A stretch of 64,000 nt of DNA, taken from positions 186,001 through 250,000 of the forward strand of contig NZ_MSXW01000012.1 of the NCBI RefSeq assembly GCF_001945445.1. Direction: 5' to 3'. Made by a program: the position numbers and the translations under genes. This DNA comes from Pseudomonas sp. PA27(2017). GTDB lineage: Bacteria > Pseudomonadota > Gammaproteobacteria > Pseudomonadales > Pseudomonadaceae. Each line of letters opens with the position of its first letter. Position 1 is the stretch's first letter. Shown here piece by piece: positions 44,126 through 53,753 of this stretch. The notes under the pieces are model-generated. The model did not search any database and was not told the DNA's origin. It was given only the letters and a program-made list of their open reading frames with translations.

Positions 44126-46423
44126 TCAGAGCGAAGCGTACTTGACGCGCAGGCGCTGACGCACCAGCTCGGCCAACGTGTTCATGACGAAGGTGAACGA
44201 CAGCAGCACCAGGGCGGAAAGGAACAGCACCCGGTAATGGGTCCCGCCGACTTCCGACTCGGGCATTTCCACCGCCACGTTGGCTGCCAGCGTGCGCAGG
44301 CCTTCGAAGATGTTCATGTCCATGATCGGCGTGTTACCGGTGGCCATCAGCACGATCATGGTCTCGCCGACGGCGCGGCCCATGCCGATCATCACCGCCG
44401 AGAAGATGCCCGGGCTGGCCGTCAGGATCACCACGCGGGTCAGGGTCTGCCACGGCGTGGCACCGAGCGCCAGGGAGCCGAAGGTCAGGCTCTTCGGCAC
44501 GCTGAATACCGCGTCCTCGGCGATCGAGTAAATGTTCGGGATCACCGCGAAGCCCATGGCCAGGCCGACCACAAGAGCGTTGCGCTGGTCGAAGGGGATG
44601 CCCAGGTCATTGGTCAGCCAGCCACGCATGTTGCCGTCGAACAGCCAGTTCTCCAGGTGCCCGCTCATGCTCAGCGAAACGATACCGACCAGCAGGATCA
44701 CCGGAATCAGCAGCGCGGCTTCCCAGCCGTCCGGTACACGCAGGCGGATGGACTCGGGCAGTCGGCTCCAGATGAAGCCCGCCAGCAGAATGCCGATTGG
44801 CGTAAAGATCAGCAGACTGAAGATGCCGGGCAGATGCCCTTCCACATAGGGCGCCAGGAACAGGCCGGCGAAGAAGCCGAGGATCACCGTCGGCAGCGCC
44901 TCCATCAGTTCGATCACCGGCTTGACCTTGCCGCGCATGCCCGGAGCCATGAAATAGGCGGTGTAGATCGCCGCGGCGATGGCCAGCGGCGCCGCCAGCA
45001 GCATGGCGTAGAAGGCGGCCTTGAGCGTACCGAAAGCCAGTGGCGCCAGGCTCAGCTTGGGCTCGGCATCGGTGCTGGCCGAGGTCGACTGCCACACGTA
45101 AGCCGGCTTGTCGTAGTTCTCGTACCAGACCTTGCCCCACAGTGAGCTCCAGGAAATTTCCGGGTGCGGATTGTCGATCAGGATTCGCTCGAGCTTGCCA
45201 TCGGCCTCGACCAGCGCGCGGTTGGCGCGCGGCGACAGGGCGGCGATGCTGAAGCCCTGGGCGACCGGCTCGACCAGCAGCGTGCGATGCGCAGTACTGT
45301 GGAAAATGCCCAGGTTGCCCTTGGCATCCACGGCGATGAAGCCCTTGCGGCGTTCCTCGGAGATGATCTGGCTGATCGGGCTGTCGGCCATCTTGAATTC
45401 GCGCACCTGCTTGAGCGAGGACTTGCCGTCCTCATCGCGCACCATGAACCACTGGGCGATACCGCCGGCGCTGTCACCGGTGAGCAGGGAGATGCCGCCC
45501 AACAGCGAAGTGGCGTGGGTAATTTCCCGCACGCCGTCGTTGAGCAGCTTGTAGCGACCGTTGAGGGCCTTGGTACGCAGATCGAAGACGTCGGCGGTGG
45601 CGCGCCCGTTGATCACGAACAGCCAGTGCTGGCGCGGCTCGATGATCAGTTCCTTGATCGGCTCGGCGATCTGCGGCAGCGCCAGGCGATCCTCGCTGAC
45701 CTCCACTTCGCCGGTCATCATGTTCTCTTCGCGGCTCAGACTCAGCACCTGCAGCTCGCTATCCACGGAGCCGGCGATCAGCAGCGTGCCGCTGTTCACG
45801 CTGATGCCCATGTGCTCGAGCGGACGGCCTTGGGGATCGATGGTCAGCGGCGTTTCACCGAACGGGTAAACGATGGACGGCGTGATGGTTTTAACGTCGT
45901 TCGGGTAGGTGATGCGATAGGTGTGTTCGAACACCAGCGCCTGGCCGTTGGACAGACCGAGGGCGACACGGTGGCTGCCCGGCTGGTCTTCACCGACCGA
46001 CACCACTTCGCTGCCGGCTGGCAGGGGCAGATCGACCGTGGTCAGAGCCTCCATGCTCTTGGCGTCGAAGAACTGGATCTTGCCATTGCTGGCCAAACGC
46101 ATGCCGACCTGGTTCTGTTCTTCCAGCGCCATCAGCAGCGGTTTACCGGCATCGGCCAGCCAAGCTGGCTGCACGGCATCGCGCTTCTCGATATCGGCGC
46201 CCTGGAACATCGGCAGCACGACATAGGCAAGATAGAAGAAGATCAGGGTGATGGCACCAAGCACGGCCAGACCACCGATGGATACGCACCAGCGCGCCAG
46301 GCGATCCTTGAAAGCACGTATACGGCGCTTACGCTGCAGGGCCGGGGTATTGAAGTCCAGCCCGAGGGAATTTGGGGAGGCGGTCATGGGGTCACTTGCC
46401 AAGTCTTTCATAAGGGAGAGCAT
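44126..46423 (-). CDS. pstC: Phosphate ABC transporter permease PstC (long form with beta-propeller insert)
   Basis: 765 residues, more than twice the E. coli length. TM1 is at about 50-75; then about 380 periplasmic residues carry repeated strand motifs (GKIQFFDAKSM, LIAGSVDSELQVLSLSRE, GGIAQWFMVRD, KGNLGIFHSTAHRTLL) that look like beta-propeller blades. The permease core follows from about 475, with PTVILGFFAGLFLAPYVE and the EAA loop VFSVPKSLTFGSLALGATPWQTLTRV. The start is uncertain: ATGs at 46423, 46411 and 46387 are all without a strong ribosome site. 13 bases before pstA. Confidence 0.92.
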   Translation of the reverse strand: MLSLMKDLASDPMTASPNSLGLDFNTPALQRKRRIRAFKDRLARWCVSIGGLAVLGAITLIFFYLAYVVLPMFQGADIEKRDAVQPAWLADAGKPLLMALEEQNQVGMRLASNGKIQFFDAKSMEALTTVDLPLPAGSEVVSVGEDQPGSHRVALGLSNGQALVFEHTYRITYPNDVKTITPSIVYPFGETPLTIDPQGRPLEHMGISVNSGTLLIAGSVDSELQVLSLSREENMMTGEVEVSEDRLALPQIAEPIKELIIEPRQHWLFVINGRATADVFDLRTKALNGRYKLLNDGVREITHATSLLGGISLLTGDSAGGIAQWFMVRDEDGKSSLKQVREFKMADSPISQIISEERRKGFIAVDAKGNLGIFHSTAHRTLLVEPVAQGFSIAALSPRANRALVEADGKLERILIDNPHPEISWSSLWGKVWYENYDKPAYVWQSTSASTDAEPKLSLAPLAFGTLKAAFYAMLLAAPLAIAAAIYTAYFMAPGMRGKVKPVIELMEALPTVILGFFAGLFLAPYVEGHLPGIFSLLIFTPIGILLAGFIWSRLPESIRLRVPDGWEAALLIPVILLVGIVSLSMSGHLENWLFDGNMRGWLTNDLGIPFDQRNALVVGLAMGFAVIPNIYSIAEDAVFSVPKSLTFGSLALGATPWQTLTRVVILTASPGIFSAVMIGMGRAVGETMIVLMATGNTPIMDMNIFEGLRTLAANVAVEMPESEVGGTHYRVLFLSALVLLSFTFVMNTLAELVRQRLRVKYASL

Positions 46424-46524
46424 CTCTGCGCGGCCATGAGCGCGCCTTATTTTTCGCCTATTTCGCGAGCCTCGCCAATCTAGCTCGCCTGTATGACAGA
46501 AAAGTTACAGAGCGGTGACGCGAC

Positions 46525-46554
46525 GAAGCCCGCCTCTCGAGAGAGGCGGGCTTC
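46525..46554. terminator. Perfect 30-base palindrome between pstS and pstC
   Basis: gaagcccgcctctc and its exact complement meet around a central GA, giving a hairpin of up to 13 pairs. It lies in the pstS-pstC gap on the operon's minus strand. No clear T-run follows, so it may reduce read-through or protect the pstS message; both would favour binding protein over permease. Confidence 0.6.
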
Positions 46555-46564
46555 GGGATTGCCT

Positions 46565-46706
46565 AGAACCTGTTTACGATCTCGCGAGCTAGAGCGATAA
46601 AAGGCAAAAACAAGCGAGGAAGCGGAGTTTACAAGTGGTAAATGAGCATTCCGAGCTTGTTTTTAACGCAGTAGCGCCGACGCGCAGCAGATCGTAAACA
46701 GGTTCT
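46565..46706. mobile_element. MITE-like palindromic element, copy 1 (pstS-pstC gap)
   Basis: 142 bases with perfect 18-base terminal inverted repeats (46565-46582 and 46689-46706; agaacctgtttacgatct and its complement). Inside is a second inverted repeat (aaaaacaagc/gcttgttttt). No coding capacity. Related copies are at 52703-52911 and 54050-54130, sharing the blocks gcgagctagagc, gcgaggaagcgg, gagcatt and gccgacgcgcagc. It begins 13 bases past the pstS stop codon. Confidence 0.72.
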
Positions 46707-46719
46707 TACTGCGGTCGGC

Positions 46720-47688
46720 TTACAGACCCAATTCCTTGCGGGTCTTCTCGATGACCTTCAGCGGCAGCGGGATGTAGCCGTCCTTGACCACGACGTCCTG
46801 GCCCTGCTTGGACAGGATCAGTTTCAGAAACTCGGCATCCAGCGGGCTCAGCGGCTTGTTGGGCGCCTTGTTGACGTAGATGTAGAAGAAGCGAGCCAGC
46901 GGGTATTTGCCCGACAGTGCGTTGGTTTCATTGGCTTCTTCGACTTCACCCTTCTTGTTGACCAGGGGAACGGCGCGCACGCTGGCGGTGCGGTAGCCGA
47001 TGCCCGAGTAACCGATGGCGTTGACGGTGCTGGAGATCGACTGCACCACGGAAGCCGAACCCGGCTGCTCGTTCACGTTGGCTTTGAAATCGCCTTTGCA
47101 CAGGGCCTCTTCCTTGAAGTAGCCGTAAGTGCCGGACACCGAGTTACGGCCGAACAGCTGCACCGGCTTGCTGGCCCACTCGCCGGTCAGGCCGATGTCG
47201 CCCCAGGTTTTCAGGTCCTTGGCTTCGCCGCACAGACGGGTGCTGGAGAAGATCGCATCGACCTGCTGCATGGTCAGTTGCTTGATCGGGTTGTCCTTGT
47301 GCACGAACACGGCCAGGGCGTCGATGGCGACCGGAACGGCGGTCGGCTTGTAGCCGTACTTCTGCTCGAAGGCCTGGATTTCGCTGTCCTTCATGGCGCG
47401 CGACATCGGGCCGAGGTTGGCGGTGCCTTCGGTCAGCGCGGGTGGCGCAGTGGAGGAGCCGGCAGCCTGAATCTGAATGTTCACGTTCGGGTAGGACTGC
47501 TTGTAGCTCTCGGCCCACAGGGTCATCAGGTTGGCCAGGGAGTCGGAACCGACGCTGGACAGGTTGCCCGACACGCCAGAGGTCTTCTCATAGGTCGGCA
47601 GAGCCGGATCGACAGCGGCAACCGCGTTGGCAGTGGCGACGCCAGCGGCGACAAACGTCATGGCCGCCATCAAACGCTTCAGTTTCAT
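46720..47688 (-). CDS. pstS: Phosphate-binding periplasmic protein PstS
   Basis: 322 residues with a signal peptide ending [58 protein letters not shown] and [17 protein letters not shown] are phosphate-contact segments of the family used by Pseudomonas. Binds phosphate with high affinity for PstCAB. A Pho box lies 125 bases upstream, so it is under PhoB control. Set off from pstC by a MITE-like element and a palindrome. Confidence 0.95.
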   Translation of the reverse strand: MKLKRLMAAMTFVAAGVATANAVAAVDPALPTYEKTSGVSGNLSSVGSDSLANLMTLWAESYKQSYPNVNIQIQAAGSSTAPPALTEGTANLGPMSRAMKDSEIQAFEQKYGYKPTAVPVAIDALAVFVHKDNPIKQLTMQQVDAIFSSTRLCGEAKDLKTWGDIGLTGEWASKPVQLFGRNSVSGTYGYFKEEALCKGDFKANVNEQPGSASVVQSISSTVNAIGYSGIGYRTASVRAVPLVNKKGEVEEANETNALSGKYPLARFFYIYVNKAPNKPLSPLDAEFLKLILSKQGQDVVVKDGYIPLPLKVIEKTRKELGL

Positions 47689-47796
47689 GCCTTGCTCCTA
47701 GCAGAGTGGTAATCATCGAGAGGCCGGCGTGCCGTGGTCGTAGCGCCCGGTTGCGACCTGCTCACGATTGGGGTCGTGTTGGTTGGAACGGGGCTC

Positions 47797-47841
47797 AGTA
47801 TCATCAGCCTATGTGAACACTCTATGTAATCAATGTGACAG
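47797..47841 (-). promoter_or_regulatory. Pho box and -10 of pstS
   Basis: Reading the minus strand from 47841: ctgtcac, 4 bases, attacat, 4 bases, tgttcac, that is three 7-base repeats at an 11-base period as PhoB requires (consensus ctgtcat). The first and third match best. A gatact -10 box (47802-47797) follows about 10 bases after the last repeat; no -35 is needed in this arrangement. Confidence 0.75.
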
Positions 47842-47982
47842 TTGGATGACGACGCAAACAGGCATGTCGAGTTCGGCAAATGCACGTGCGCAAGCGCCTG
47901 CAACGCGCTAAGGTCGCGGTGTTGACACCCAGTCGGTATACTGCCCAACCGGGCCCACCACTGCGCCGCGAGCCGTGAACAG

Positions 47983-48381
47983 ATGAAAGATTTCGAACAG
48001 GAAGACCCGATACCGCAAGGCGACCTGGCACTGCAAATCACTGCGCTGCCACGCGAAACCAATGGCTTCGGCGACATTTATGGCGGCTGGCTGGTTTCGC
48101 AGATGGATCTGGCCGGCACTGCCATGGCCAGCAAGGTGGCGGCAGGGCGCGTGGCGACCGTGGCGATCGATCGCATGGCCTTCCTGGTGCCGGTACCGGT
48201 TGGCGCGCAGCTGTCCTTCTATACCCAGGCGCTGGAAATCGGTCGTAGCTCGATCCAGATGCTGGTGGAAGTCTGGAGTGACGATCCGCTGTCCAGCGAG
48301 TGGCGCAAGGTCACCGAAGCGGTGTTCGTGTTCGTAGCCATCGACGCCAGCGGTCGCACGCGCGCCGTACCACGCCGCTGA
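47983..48381 (+). CDS. YciA-type acyl-CoA thioesterase
   Basis: 132 residues, one hotdog domain. NGFGDIYGGWLVSQMDLAGTAMAS holds the helix and catalytic Asp (DLAG) typical of YciA-like enzymes, followed by the strands VATVAIDRMAFLVPVPVG and SSIQMLVEVWS. Hydrolyses acyl-CoA in the cytoplasm; chain-length preference cannot be told. It stands alone between pstS (divergent) and the minus-strand DUF4124 gene. Confidence 0.88.
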   Translation: MKDFEQEDPIPQGDLALQITALPRETNGFGDIYGGWLVSQMDLAGTAMASKVAAGRVATVAIDRMAFLVPVPVGAQLSFYTQALEIGRSSIQMLVEVWSDDPLSSEWRKVTEAVFVFVAIDASGRTRAVPRR

Positions 48382-48410
48382 GTTCGTGCCGCGCCTGGTC
48401 GCGGCAAACT

Positions 48411-49004
48411 TTAATTACCCTGCCCGAGCAACTGGCCGACCCGCGCACGATCAGCGGCAAAGCTGTTCTGCGCCTGTGTACGGGTTGCCTGGTAGCGCTC
48501 GATGTCCTTCTTGATGCGCACCTGCTCGTCACGCTGGCTGGTGATCTGGTCGAGCAGCGGCTTGGGCACTTCACGCCCCGCACGCTCCTGATCCGCCGCC
48601 TGTTTCTGCAGGTTGGCCTGCTGCTGACGTACCGACTGCAGGTTGCCCTTGGCCACGCCGATCAGGCCGTCGAGCTCGGCCAGCTTGCGCGCCTGGGCAC
48701 GGTCGACGTCCTCCAGGCTGCTGTACAAACGCAGCAGCTGCGCATCGGATTTCGCCCGTTCGCGATCGGCGAGGATCTTCTGCATCTCTTCGGCGGTAGG
48801 CGCCGGCGGCACCACACGTACCACACGCCCTTGCTCGTTGAGCACCTCGTAGCCCTTGGCGATGAATTCACTGGGCACGCCCTGCCGGTCGATCACCGTG
48901 ATGCCCTGGGCATTGGTGTAGCGATACATCTCCGCCGCGTTCGCCCATAACGGCAGCAGCAGACCAAGCCAGAGGGTACGGCGCATCAGGGGCGAGGTGG
49001 ACAT
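48411..49004 (-). CDS. DUF4124 domain-containing periplasmic protein
   Basis: The ATG at 49004 is 8 bases after GAGAG; a GTG two codons earlier is less likely. 197 residues with a signal peptide ending WANAAEMY. DUF4124 fold YRYTNAQGITVIDRQGVP at 25-45, then a long coiled-coil (about 80-190). Probably periplasmic; function unknown. It follows pyrE on the same strand by 27 bases. Confidence 0.85.
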   Translation of the reverse strand: MSTSPLMRRTLWLGLLLPLWANAAEMYRYTNAQGITVIDRQGVPSEFIAKGYEVLNEQGRVVRVVPPAPTAEEMQKILADRERAKSDAQLLRLYSSLEDVDRAQARKLAELDGLIGVAKGNLQSVRQQQANLQKQAADQERAGREVPKPLLDQITSQRDEQVRIKKDIERYQATRTQAQNSFAADRARVGQLLGQGN

Positions 49005-49031
49005 AGGCACGTTCTCTCGGCGAGCCGCCGG

Positions 49032-49673
49032 TCAGATGCCGAATTCGGCCCGGTAGGCTTCCACGGCGGGCAGGTGTTGTTTCAGTTCAGCATCATCGGC
49101 CAGATATTCCAGCACCTGCTGCAGGGAAACGATGCTGACCACCGGGATGTTGAAGTCGCGTTCGACTTCCTGGATCGCCGACAGCTCGCCGCGGCCACGC
49201 TCCTGGCGGTCCAGGGCGATCAGCACGCCGGCGGCCTGGGCACCCTGGGCCTGGATGATCTGCATCACTTCGCGGATGGCCGTACCGGCGGTGATCACGT
49301 CATCGATGATCAGCACGCGGCCGTTGAGCGGCGCACCGACCAGGGTGCCGCCCTCGCCATGATCCTTGGCTTCCTTGCGGTTGAAGCACCATGGCGTATC
49401 CACGTCGTGGTGCTCGGCCAGAGCCACGCCGGTGCTGGCCGCCAGGGGAATGCCCTTGTAGGCCGGGCCGAACAGCACGTCGAAGGAAATGCCGCTGTCC
49501 ACCACGGCTGCCGCGTAGAAACGCCCCAGCTTGGCCAGTGCCAGACCGCTGTCGAACAACCCGGCATTGAAGAAATACGGGCTGACGCGACCGGACTTGA
49601 GGGTGAACTGACCGAAGCGCAGAACGCCTCGCTCGATAGCAAATCGAATGAAATCGCGCTGATACGTTTGCAT
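49032..49673 (-). CDS. pyrE: Orotate phosphoribosyltransferase
   Basis: 213 residues. PRPP-binding motif [14 protein letters not shown], pyrophosphate loop [21 protein letters not shown], and substrate loop [17 protein letters not shown]. Converts orotate and PRPP to OMP in pyrimidine synthesis. Divergent from crc across 93 bases, as in P. aeruginosa. Confidence 0.95.
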   Translation of the reverse strand: MQTYQRDFIRFAIERGVLRFGQFTLKSGRVSPYFFNAGLFDSGLALAKLGRFYAAAVVDSGISFDVLFGPAYKGIPLAASTGVALAEHHDVDTPWCFNRKEAKDHGEGGTLVGAPLNGRVLIIDDVITAGTAIREVMQIIQAQGAQAAGVLIALDRQERGRGELSAIQEVERDFNIPVVSIVSLQQVLEYLADDAELKQHLPAVEAYRAEFGI

Positions 49674-49766
49674 GAATGACCTTGAGGCAGCACAGGATGT
49701 GGCTTTGAATTACTAAACGGCGTCTAGCTCAGGTATCATACACGCACGTGTTTTTGGGGGCCATTT

Positions 49767-50546
49767 ATGCGGATCATCAGTGTGAACGTGAATGGTATTC
49801 ATGCTGCAGTCGAGCGCGGTTTGCTCAGTTGGCTGCAAGCACAGAATGCCGACGTGATCTGCCTGCAGGATACCCGCGCCTCCGCCTTTGAACTGGACGA
49901 CCAAGCCCTCCAACTGGATGGCTATTTCCTCTATGCCTGCGATGCAGAAGTACCAAGCCAGGGTGGCGTGGCGCTGTACTCGCGGTTGCAACCCAAGGCG
50001 GTAATCAGCGGGCTCGGTTTTGAAACGGCCGATCGCTACGGGCGCTACCTGCAGGCTGATTTTGACAAGGTGAGTATTGCCACGCTGCTGCTGCCATCGG
50101 GCATGGGCGGTGACGAGAACCTGAATCAGAAATTCAAGTTCATGGACGATTTCTCCAAGTACCTGGACAAGCAACGCCGCAAGCGCCGCGACTACATCTA
50201 TTGCGGCTCGCTGTACGTCGCCCACCAGAAGCTGGATGTGAAGAACTGGCGCGACTGCCAGCAATCACCCGGCTTCATGGCGCCCGAGCGCGCCTGGATG
50301 GATGAAGTCACCGGCACCATGGGCTACGTCGATGCTGTACGCGAGGTCAATCGCGAGGCCGACCAGTTCAGCTGGTGGCCGGATAACGAGCAGGCGGAGA
50401 TGCTCAACCTGGGCTACCGCTTCGACTACCAGTTGCTCACCCCCGGCATGCGCCGCAGCGTACGCAGCGCGCGCCTGCCGCGCCAGCCGCGCTTCTCGCA
50501 GCACGCGCCACTGATCGTCGACTACGACTGGACGCTGACCGTCTGA
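49767..50546 (+). CDS. crc: Catabolite repression control protein Crc
   Basis: 259 residues, the same length and near-identical in motif order to P. aeruginosa Crc (MRIISVNVNG, CLQDTRASAF, DGYFLYACDAE, HAPLIVDYDW). Fold of the exonuclease III family, but Crc works with Hfq to block translation of catabolic mRNAs and is not a nuclease. Targets such as the amine uptake genes upstream are expected to be under this control. A strong terminator follows. Confidence 0.96.
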   Translation: MRIISVNVNGIHAAVERGLLSWLQAQNADVICLQDTRASAFELDDQALQLDGYFLYACDAEVPSQGGVALYSRLQPKAVISGLGFETADRYGRYLQADFDKVSIATLLLPSGMGGDENLNQKFKFMDDFSKYLDKQRRKRRDYIYCGSLYVAHQKLDVKNWRDCQQSPGFMAPERAWMDEVTGTMGYVDAVREVNREADQFSWWPDNEQAEMLNLGYRFDYQLLTPGMRRSVRSARLPRQPRFSQHAPLIVDYDWTLTV

Positions 50547-50566
50547 TCCCATCGTCGCCAGCCAAG

Positions 50567-50597
50567 ACGCCCCGACCCGTTCGGGGCGTTTTCTTTT
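50567..50597 (+). terminator. Terminator of crc
   Basis: Perfect 9-base stem acgccccga/tcggggcgt (50567-50575 and 50581-50589) with a 5-base loop, followed by TTTCTTTTCT. It lies 20 bases past the crc stop codon. Confidence 0.9.
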
Positions 50598-50699
50598 CTA
50601 CGCCGCTGTATGGGGAAAAACGCCGGTAACTGTGGCGTGTCAGCTGCGGCCATCCGCGCTAGCCTGCCCGTCCGCATACCACCACCCGAGGCCGCGCCC

Positions 50700-51584
50700 A
50701 TGACACCCAAGGACATTCTGCTGGCCGCTGTGGTGATCGTCGCCTGGGGCGTGAACTTCGTGATCATCAAGGTCGGCCTCGATGGCGTGCCGCCCATGCT
50801 GCTCGGCGCCCTGCGCTTCATGCTCGCCGCCTTTCCCGCGATCCTCTTCATCCGCCGCCCGGACATGCCTCTGCGCTGGCTGCTGGCCTACGGCCTGACC
50901 ATTTCCCTGGGGCAGTTCGCCTTTCTGTTCTCGGCCATGTACGCCGGCATGCCGGCAGGCCTGGCGTCGCTGGTGCTGCAGGCGCAGGCGTTCTTCACCC
51001 TGGGCTTCGCCGCGCTGTTCATCGGTGAGTCGGTGCGGCGCAGCAGCCTGATTGGCCTGGTGGTGGCCGCGGCGGGCCTGCTGCTGATCGGCAGCGAAAG
51101 CGGACGCGCCTTTACCCTGGCCGGTTTCGTGCTGACGCTGTGTGCAGCGGCGATGTGGGGGCTGGGCAACGTGGTTACCAAGCGCATCGGCAAGGTCAAC
51201 CTGGTCAGCCTGGTGGTCTGGGGCAGCCTGATTCCGCCGCTGCCGTTCCTGACCCTGTCGTTGATACTGGAAGGCCCGGCACAGATCGAGACGGCGCTGC
51301 GCAGCATTTCCCTGAACTCGGTGCTGGCCATCGCCTACCTGGCCTTCGTCGCCACGCTACTCGGCTACGGCCTTTGGAGCCGCCTGCTGTCGCGCTACCC
51401 AGCCAGCCAGGTGGCGCCGTTCTCGCTGCTGGTGCCGGTGATCGGCCTCAGCTCGGCATGGTTGTTCCTCGGCGAAGCATTGAGCGCCGTGCAGTGGCTC
51501 GGCGCCGCCATCGTGATGCTCGGTTTGTTGATCAACGTGTTCGGCCCGCGCTTGCTCCAGCAACTGCGCGGCGCCACGGCCTGA
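50700..51584 (+). CDS. eamA: EamA-type exporter of O-acetylserine/cysteine metabolites
   Basis: The ATG at 50700 gives 294 residues, ten membrane helices in two EamA repeats. Very similar to E. coli EamA in LRFMLAAFPAILFI, GLTISLGQFAFLF, MPAGLASLVLQAQAFFT, and LAFVATLLGYGLW segments. Drug/metabolite transporter family; E. coli EamA exports O-acetylserine and cysteine. The ligand is inferred from similarity. Confidence 0.82.
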   Translation: MTPKDILLAAVVIVAWGVNFVIIKVGLDGVPPMLLGALRFMLAAFPAILFIRRPDMPLRWLLAYGLTISLGQFAFLFSAMYAGMPAGLASLVLQAQAFFTLGFAALFIGESVRRSSLIGLVVAAAGLLLIGSESGRAFTLAGFVLTLCAAAMWGLGNVVTKRIGKVNLVSLVVWGSLIPPLPFLTLSLILEGPAQIETALRSISLNSVLAIAYLAFVATLLGYGLWSRLLSRYPASQVAPFSLLVPVIGLSSAWLFLGEALSAVQWLGAAIVMLGLLINVFGPRLLQQLRGATA

Positions 51585-51929
51585 TCAGCGCTGGCGCGAC
51601 ATGCGCCAGCAGAACCACCCTGCCCCGGCCAGGGCGAAGGCTATTATGGCGTGCGACAGCAGCGTCAGCACGTAACCCAGCGGGTGGGTAGCGAACGGAT
51701 AAAAGGTCGCCGGGCCGATTCTGGACGGTGAGATGGCTACGCCGCTGTACAGCGCCTGCGCCACCGTGAACAGCAGGGTAGCGGCGCAGATCACCATGAC
51801 CGTCGCGGTCAGTGGCAACAGTAGGCGCGCCGCCCAGGCCGCACGGGCGCTGGGTGGCGGCGTCTGCCATTGCGGTCGATTGCGCGCGTGGCCGGCGCGC
51901 CGAGTCTGGCGCCTGGACAGGCGAGTCAT
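51585..51929 (-). CDS. Hypothetical two-helix membrane protein
   Basis: 114 residues from the ATG at 51929, 4 bases after the trmB stop. A basic Arg-rich N-terminus (about 1-30) precedes two hydrophobic segments (LLLPLTATVMVICAATLLF and LGYVLTLLSHAIIAFALAGAG). No domain recognised. Position directly after trmB is shared with P. aeruginosa. Convergent with eamA, whose stop directly abuts. Confidence 0.68.
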   Translation of the reverse strand: MTRLSRRQTRRAGHARNRPQWQTPPPSARAAWAARLLLPLTATVMVICAATLLFTVAQALYSGVAISPSRIGPATFYPFATHPLGYVLTLLSHAIIAFALAGAGWFCWRMSRQR

Positions 51930-51933
51930 CGGC

Positions 51934-52650
51934 TCAGTCGACGCGCTCGAACTTGAGGTCCCAGACGCCGTGGCCAAGGCGCTCGCCGCGGCGCTCGAAC
52001 TTGGTCACCGGGCGCTCGGCAGGCCGCTCGACGCAGCGACCGTCGGCGGCAAGGTTACGATAGCCCGGCGCCACGTTCATCACTTCCAGCATGTATTCGG
52101 CGTAGGGCTCCCAATCGGTGGCCATGTGCAGCACACCGCCGACCTTGAGCTTCTGGCGCACCAACTCGGCGAATGCCGGCTGCACGATACGGCGCTTGTT
52201 ATGACGCGCCTTGTGCCAGGGATCGGGGAAGAACAGCAGCACGCGGTCGAGGCTGGCATCAGGCACGCACTGGCGCAGTACTTCCAGCGCATCGCAGCTG
52301 TAGACGCGCAGATTGGTCAGGTTCTGCGTCATCACGCCATTGAGCAGTGCGCCGACGCCCGGGCGGTGTACTTCGACGCCGATGAAGTCCTGCTCAGGCG
52401 CCGCGGCAGCCATTTCCAGCGTGGAGTGGCCCATGCCGAAGCCGATTTCGAAGGTCCGCGGCGCCTGGCGCCCGAATACCGCATCGAAATCCTGCATGCC
52501 ATCGCTCAGTTCCAGGCCGAACTTCGGCAGGCCCAAGTCGAAGCCGCGCTGCTGCCCTTCGGTCATGCGCCCGGCACGCATCACGAAACTCTTGATGGCG
52601 CGCATGTGTCGCGGGTTTTCTTCGGCTGGGGTTTGTTCGATATCGCTCAT
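51934..52650 (-). CDS. trmB: tRNA (guanine-N7-)-methyltransferase TrmB
   Basis: The ATG at 52650 ([15 protein letters not shown]) gives 238 residues; a TTG five codons earlier is less likely. SAM-binding [25 protein letters not shown], and the family hallmark [18 protein letters not shown]. Modifies G46 in the tRNA variable loop. A MITE-like element fills the gap to the upstream thiG. Confidence 0.94.
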   Translation of the reverse strand: MSDIEQTPAEENPRHMRAIKSFVMRAGRMTEGQQRGFDLGLPKFGLELSDGMQDFDAVFGRQAPRTFEIGFGMGHSTLEMAAAAPEQDFIGVEVHRPGVGALLNGVMTQNLTNLRVYSCDALEVLRQCVPDASLDRVLLFFPDPWHKARHNKRRIVQPAFAELVRQKLKVGGVLHMATDWEPYAEYMLEVMNVAPGYRNLAADGRCVERPAERPVTKFERRGERLGHGVWDLKFERVD

Positions 52651-52702
52651 GGGGGCACTCGGCAACGCAGGTATTAAATGGATAAAGGAAAAGCAGCGAA
52701 AT

Positions 52703-52911
52703 AACGATCTTGCGAGCTAGAGCCATGCAAGGCCTAGGCGGCCCCGCAAAAACAGGCGAGGAAGCGGCCGGGGTCGCGGGCGACTGTACTTTTGTACATG
52801 AGCATTACTCGCTTCGCTCGCTCCTTCGGAGCCGTCCTAAAGGACGTTAGCCGCAAGCGGCTTTTCCGAGCCTGTTTTCAACGCAGCAGGGCCGACGCGC
52901 AGCTGATCGTG
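52703..52911. mobile_element. MITE-like palindromic element, copy 2 (thiG-trmB gap)
   Basis: Shares with copy 1 the blocks aacgatct(t)gcgagctagagc at the left end, caaaaacaggcgaggaagcgg, gtacatgagcatt, ccgagcctgttttcaacgca and gccgacgcgcagctgatcgt at the right end. The outer ends are eroded. A 59-base insert with its own small hairpins sits at 52807-52865, absent from copies 1 and 3. It lies 6 bases from the thiG stop codon. Confidence 0.7.
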
Positions 52912-52916
52912 GAGAG

Positions 52917-53711
52917 TCAGCGGATCAGGCCGTCTAGCGGCGACGAGGCACTGGCATAAAGTTTCTTCGGCATGCGCCCCGCCAGGTAGGCCAGGCGACC
53001 GGCCTCGATGGCGTACTTCATGGCCTGGGCCATCAACACCGGCTGCTGGGCATGGGCGATGGCACTGTTCATCAGCACCGCCTCGCAACCCAGTTCCATG
53101 GCGATGGTGGCATCAGACGCGGTGCCCACTCCGGCATCCACCAGCACTGGAACGGTCGCTTCTTCGAGGATGATGCGCAGGTTGTAGGGGTTGCAGATGC
53201 CCAGCCCGGTGCCGATCAGACCGGCCAGCGGCATGACGGCGATGCAGCCCATCTCGGCCAACTGGCGGGCGATGATCGGATCATCACTGGTGTAGACCAT
53301 CACGTCGAAGCCCTCCTTGACCAGCACTTCGGCGGCCTTGAGGGTTTCGATCACGTTGGGAAACAAGGTCTTCTGGTCGGCCAGCACTTCCAGCTTGACC
53401 AGCTTGTGGCCATCGAGCAGCTCACGGGCCAGGCGACAGGTACGCACGGCCTCGACGGCGTCGTAGCAGCCAGCGGTGTTCGGCAGGATGGTGTAGCGAT
53501 CCGGCGAAATCACGTCGAGCAGATTCGGCTCGCCCGGGTTCTGGCCGATATTGGTACGGCGCACCGCCACGGTCACGATCTCCGCGCCCGATGCCTCGAT
53601 GGCGTCGCGGGTCTCGTCGAGATCCTTGTATTTACCGGTGCCGACCAGCAGGCGCGACTGATAGGTGCGGCCAGCCAGGGTAAAAGGCTTGTCGTTGACT
53701 GCGTGGCTCAT
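52917..53711 (-). CDS. thiG: Thiazole synthase ThiG
   Basis: 264 residues, TIM-barrel. [42 protein letters not shown], Schiff-base lysine in [10 protein letters not shown], and the phosphate-binding [10 protein letters not shown] plus [14 protein letters not shown] motifs. Joins DXP, dehydroglycine and ThiS-thiocarboxylate into the thiazole of thiamine. Follows thiS after 42 bases. Confidence 0.95.
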   Translation of the reverse strand: MSHAVNDKPFTLAGRTYQSRLLVGTGKYKDLDETRDAIEASGAEIVTVAVRRTNIGQNPGEPNLLDVISPDRYTILPNTAGCYDAVEAVRTCRLARELLDGHKLVKLEVLADQKTLFPNVIETLKAAEVLVKEGFDVMVYTSDDPIIARQLAEMGCIAVMPLAGLIGTGLGICNPYNLRIILEEATVPVLVDAGVGTASDATIAMELGCEAVLMNSAIAHAQQPVLMAQAMKYAIEAGRLAYLAGRMPKKLYASASSPLDGLIR

Positions 53712-53753
53712 GGAAATTCCTCTGCAGAAAGTTGGAAGGGCGCGGCGCCGGGC

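Noticed and set aside
47921..47943. Sigma-70 promoter (TTGACA / TATACT) for the thioesterase gene
   Set aside because: The two boxes are good matches but only 9 bases apart, too short for a functional pair.
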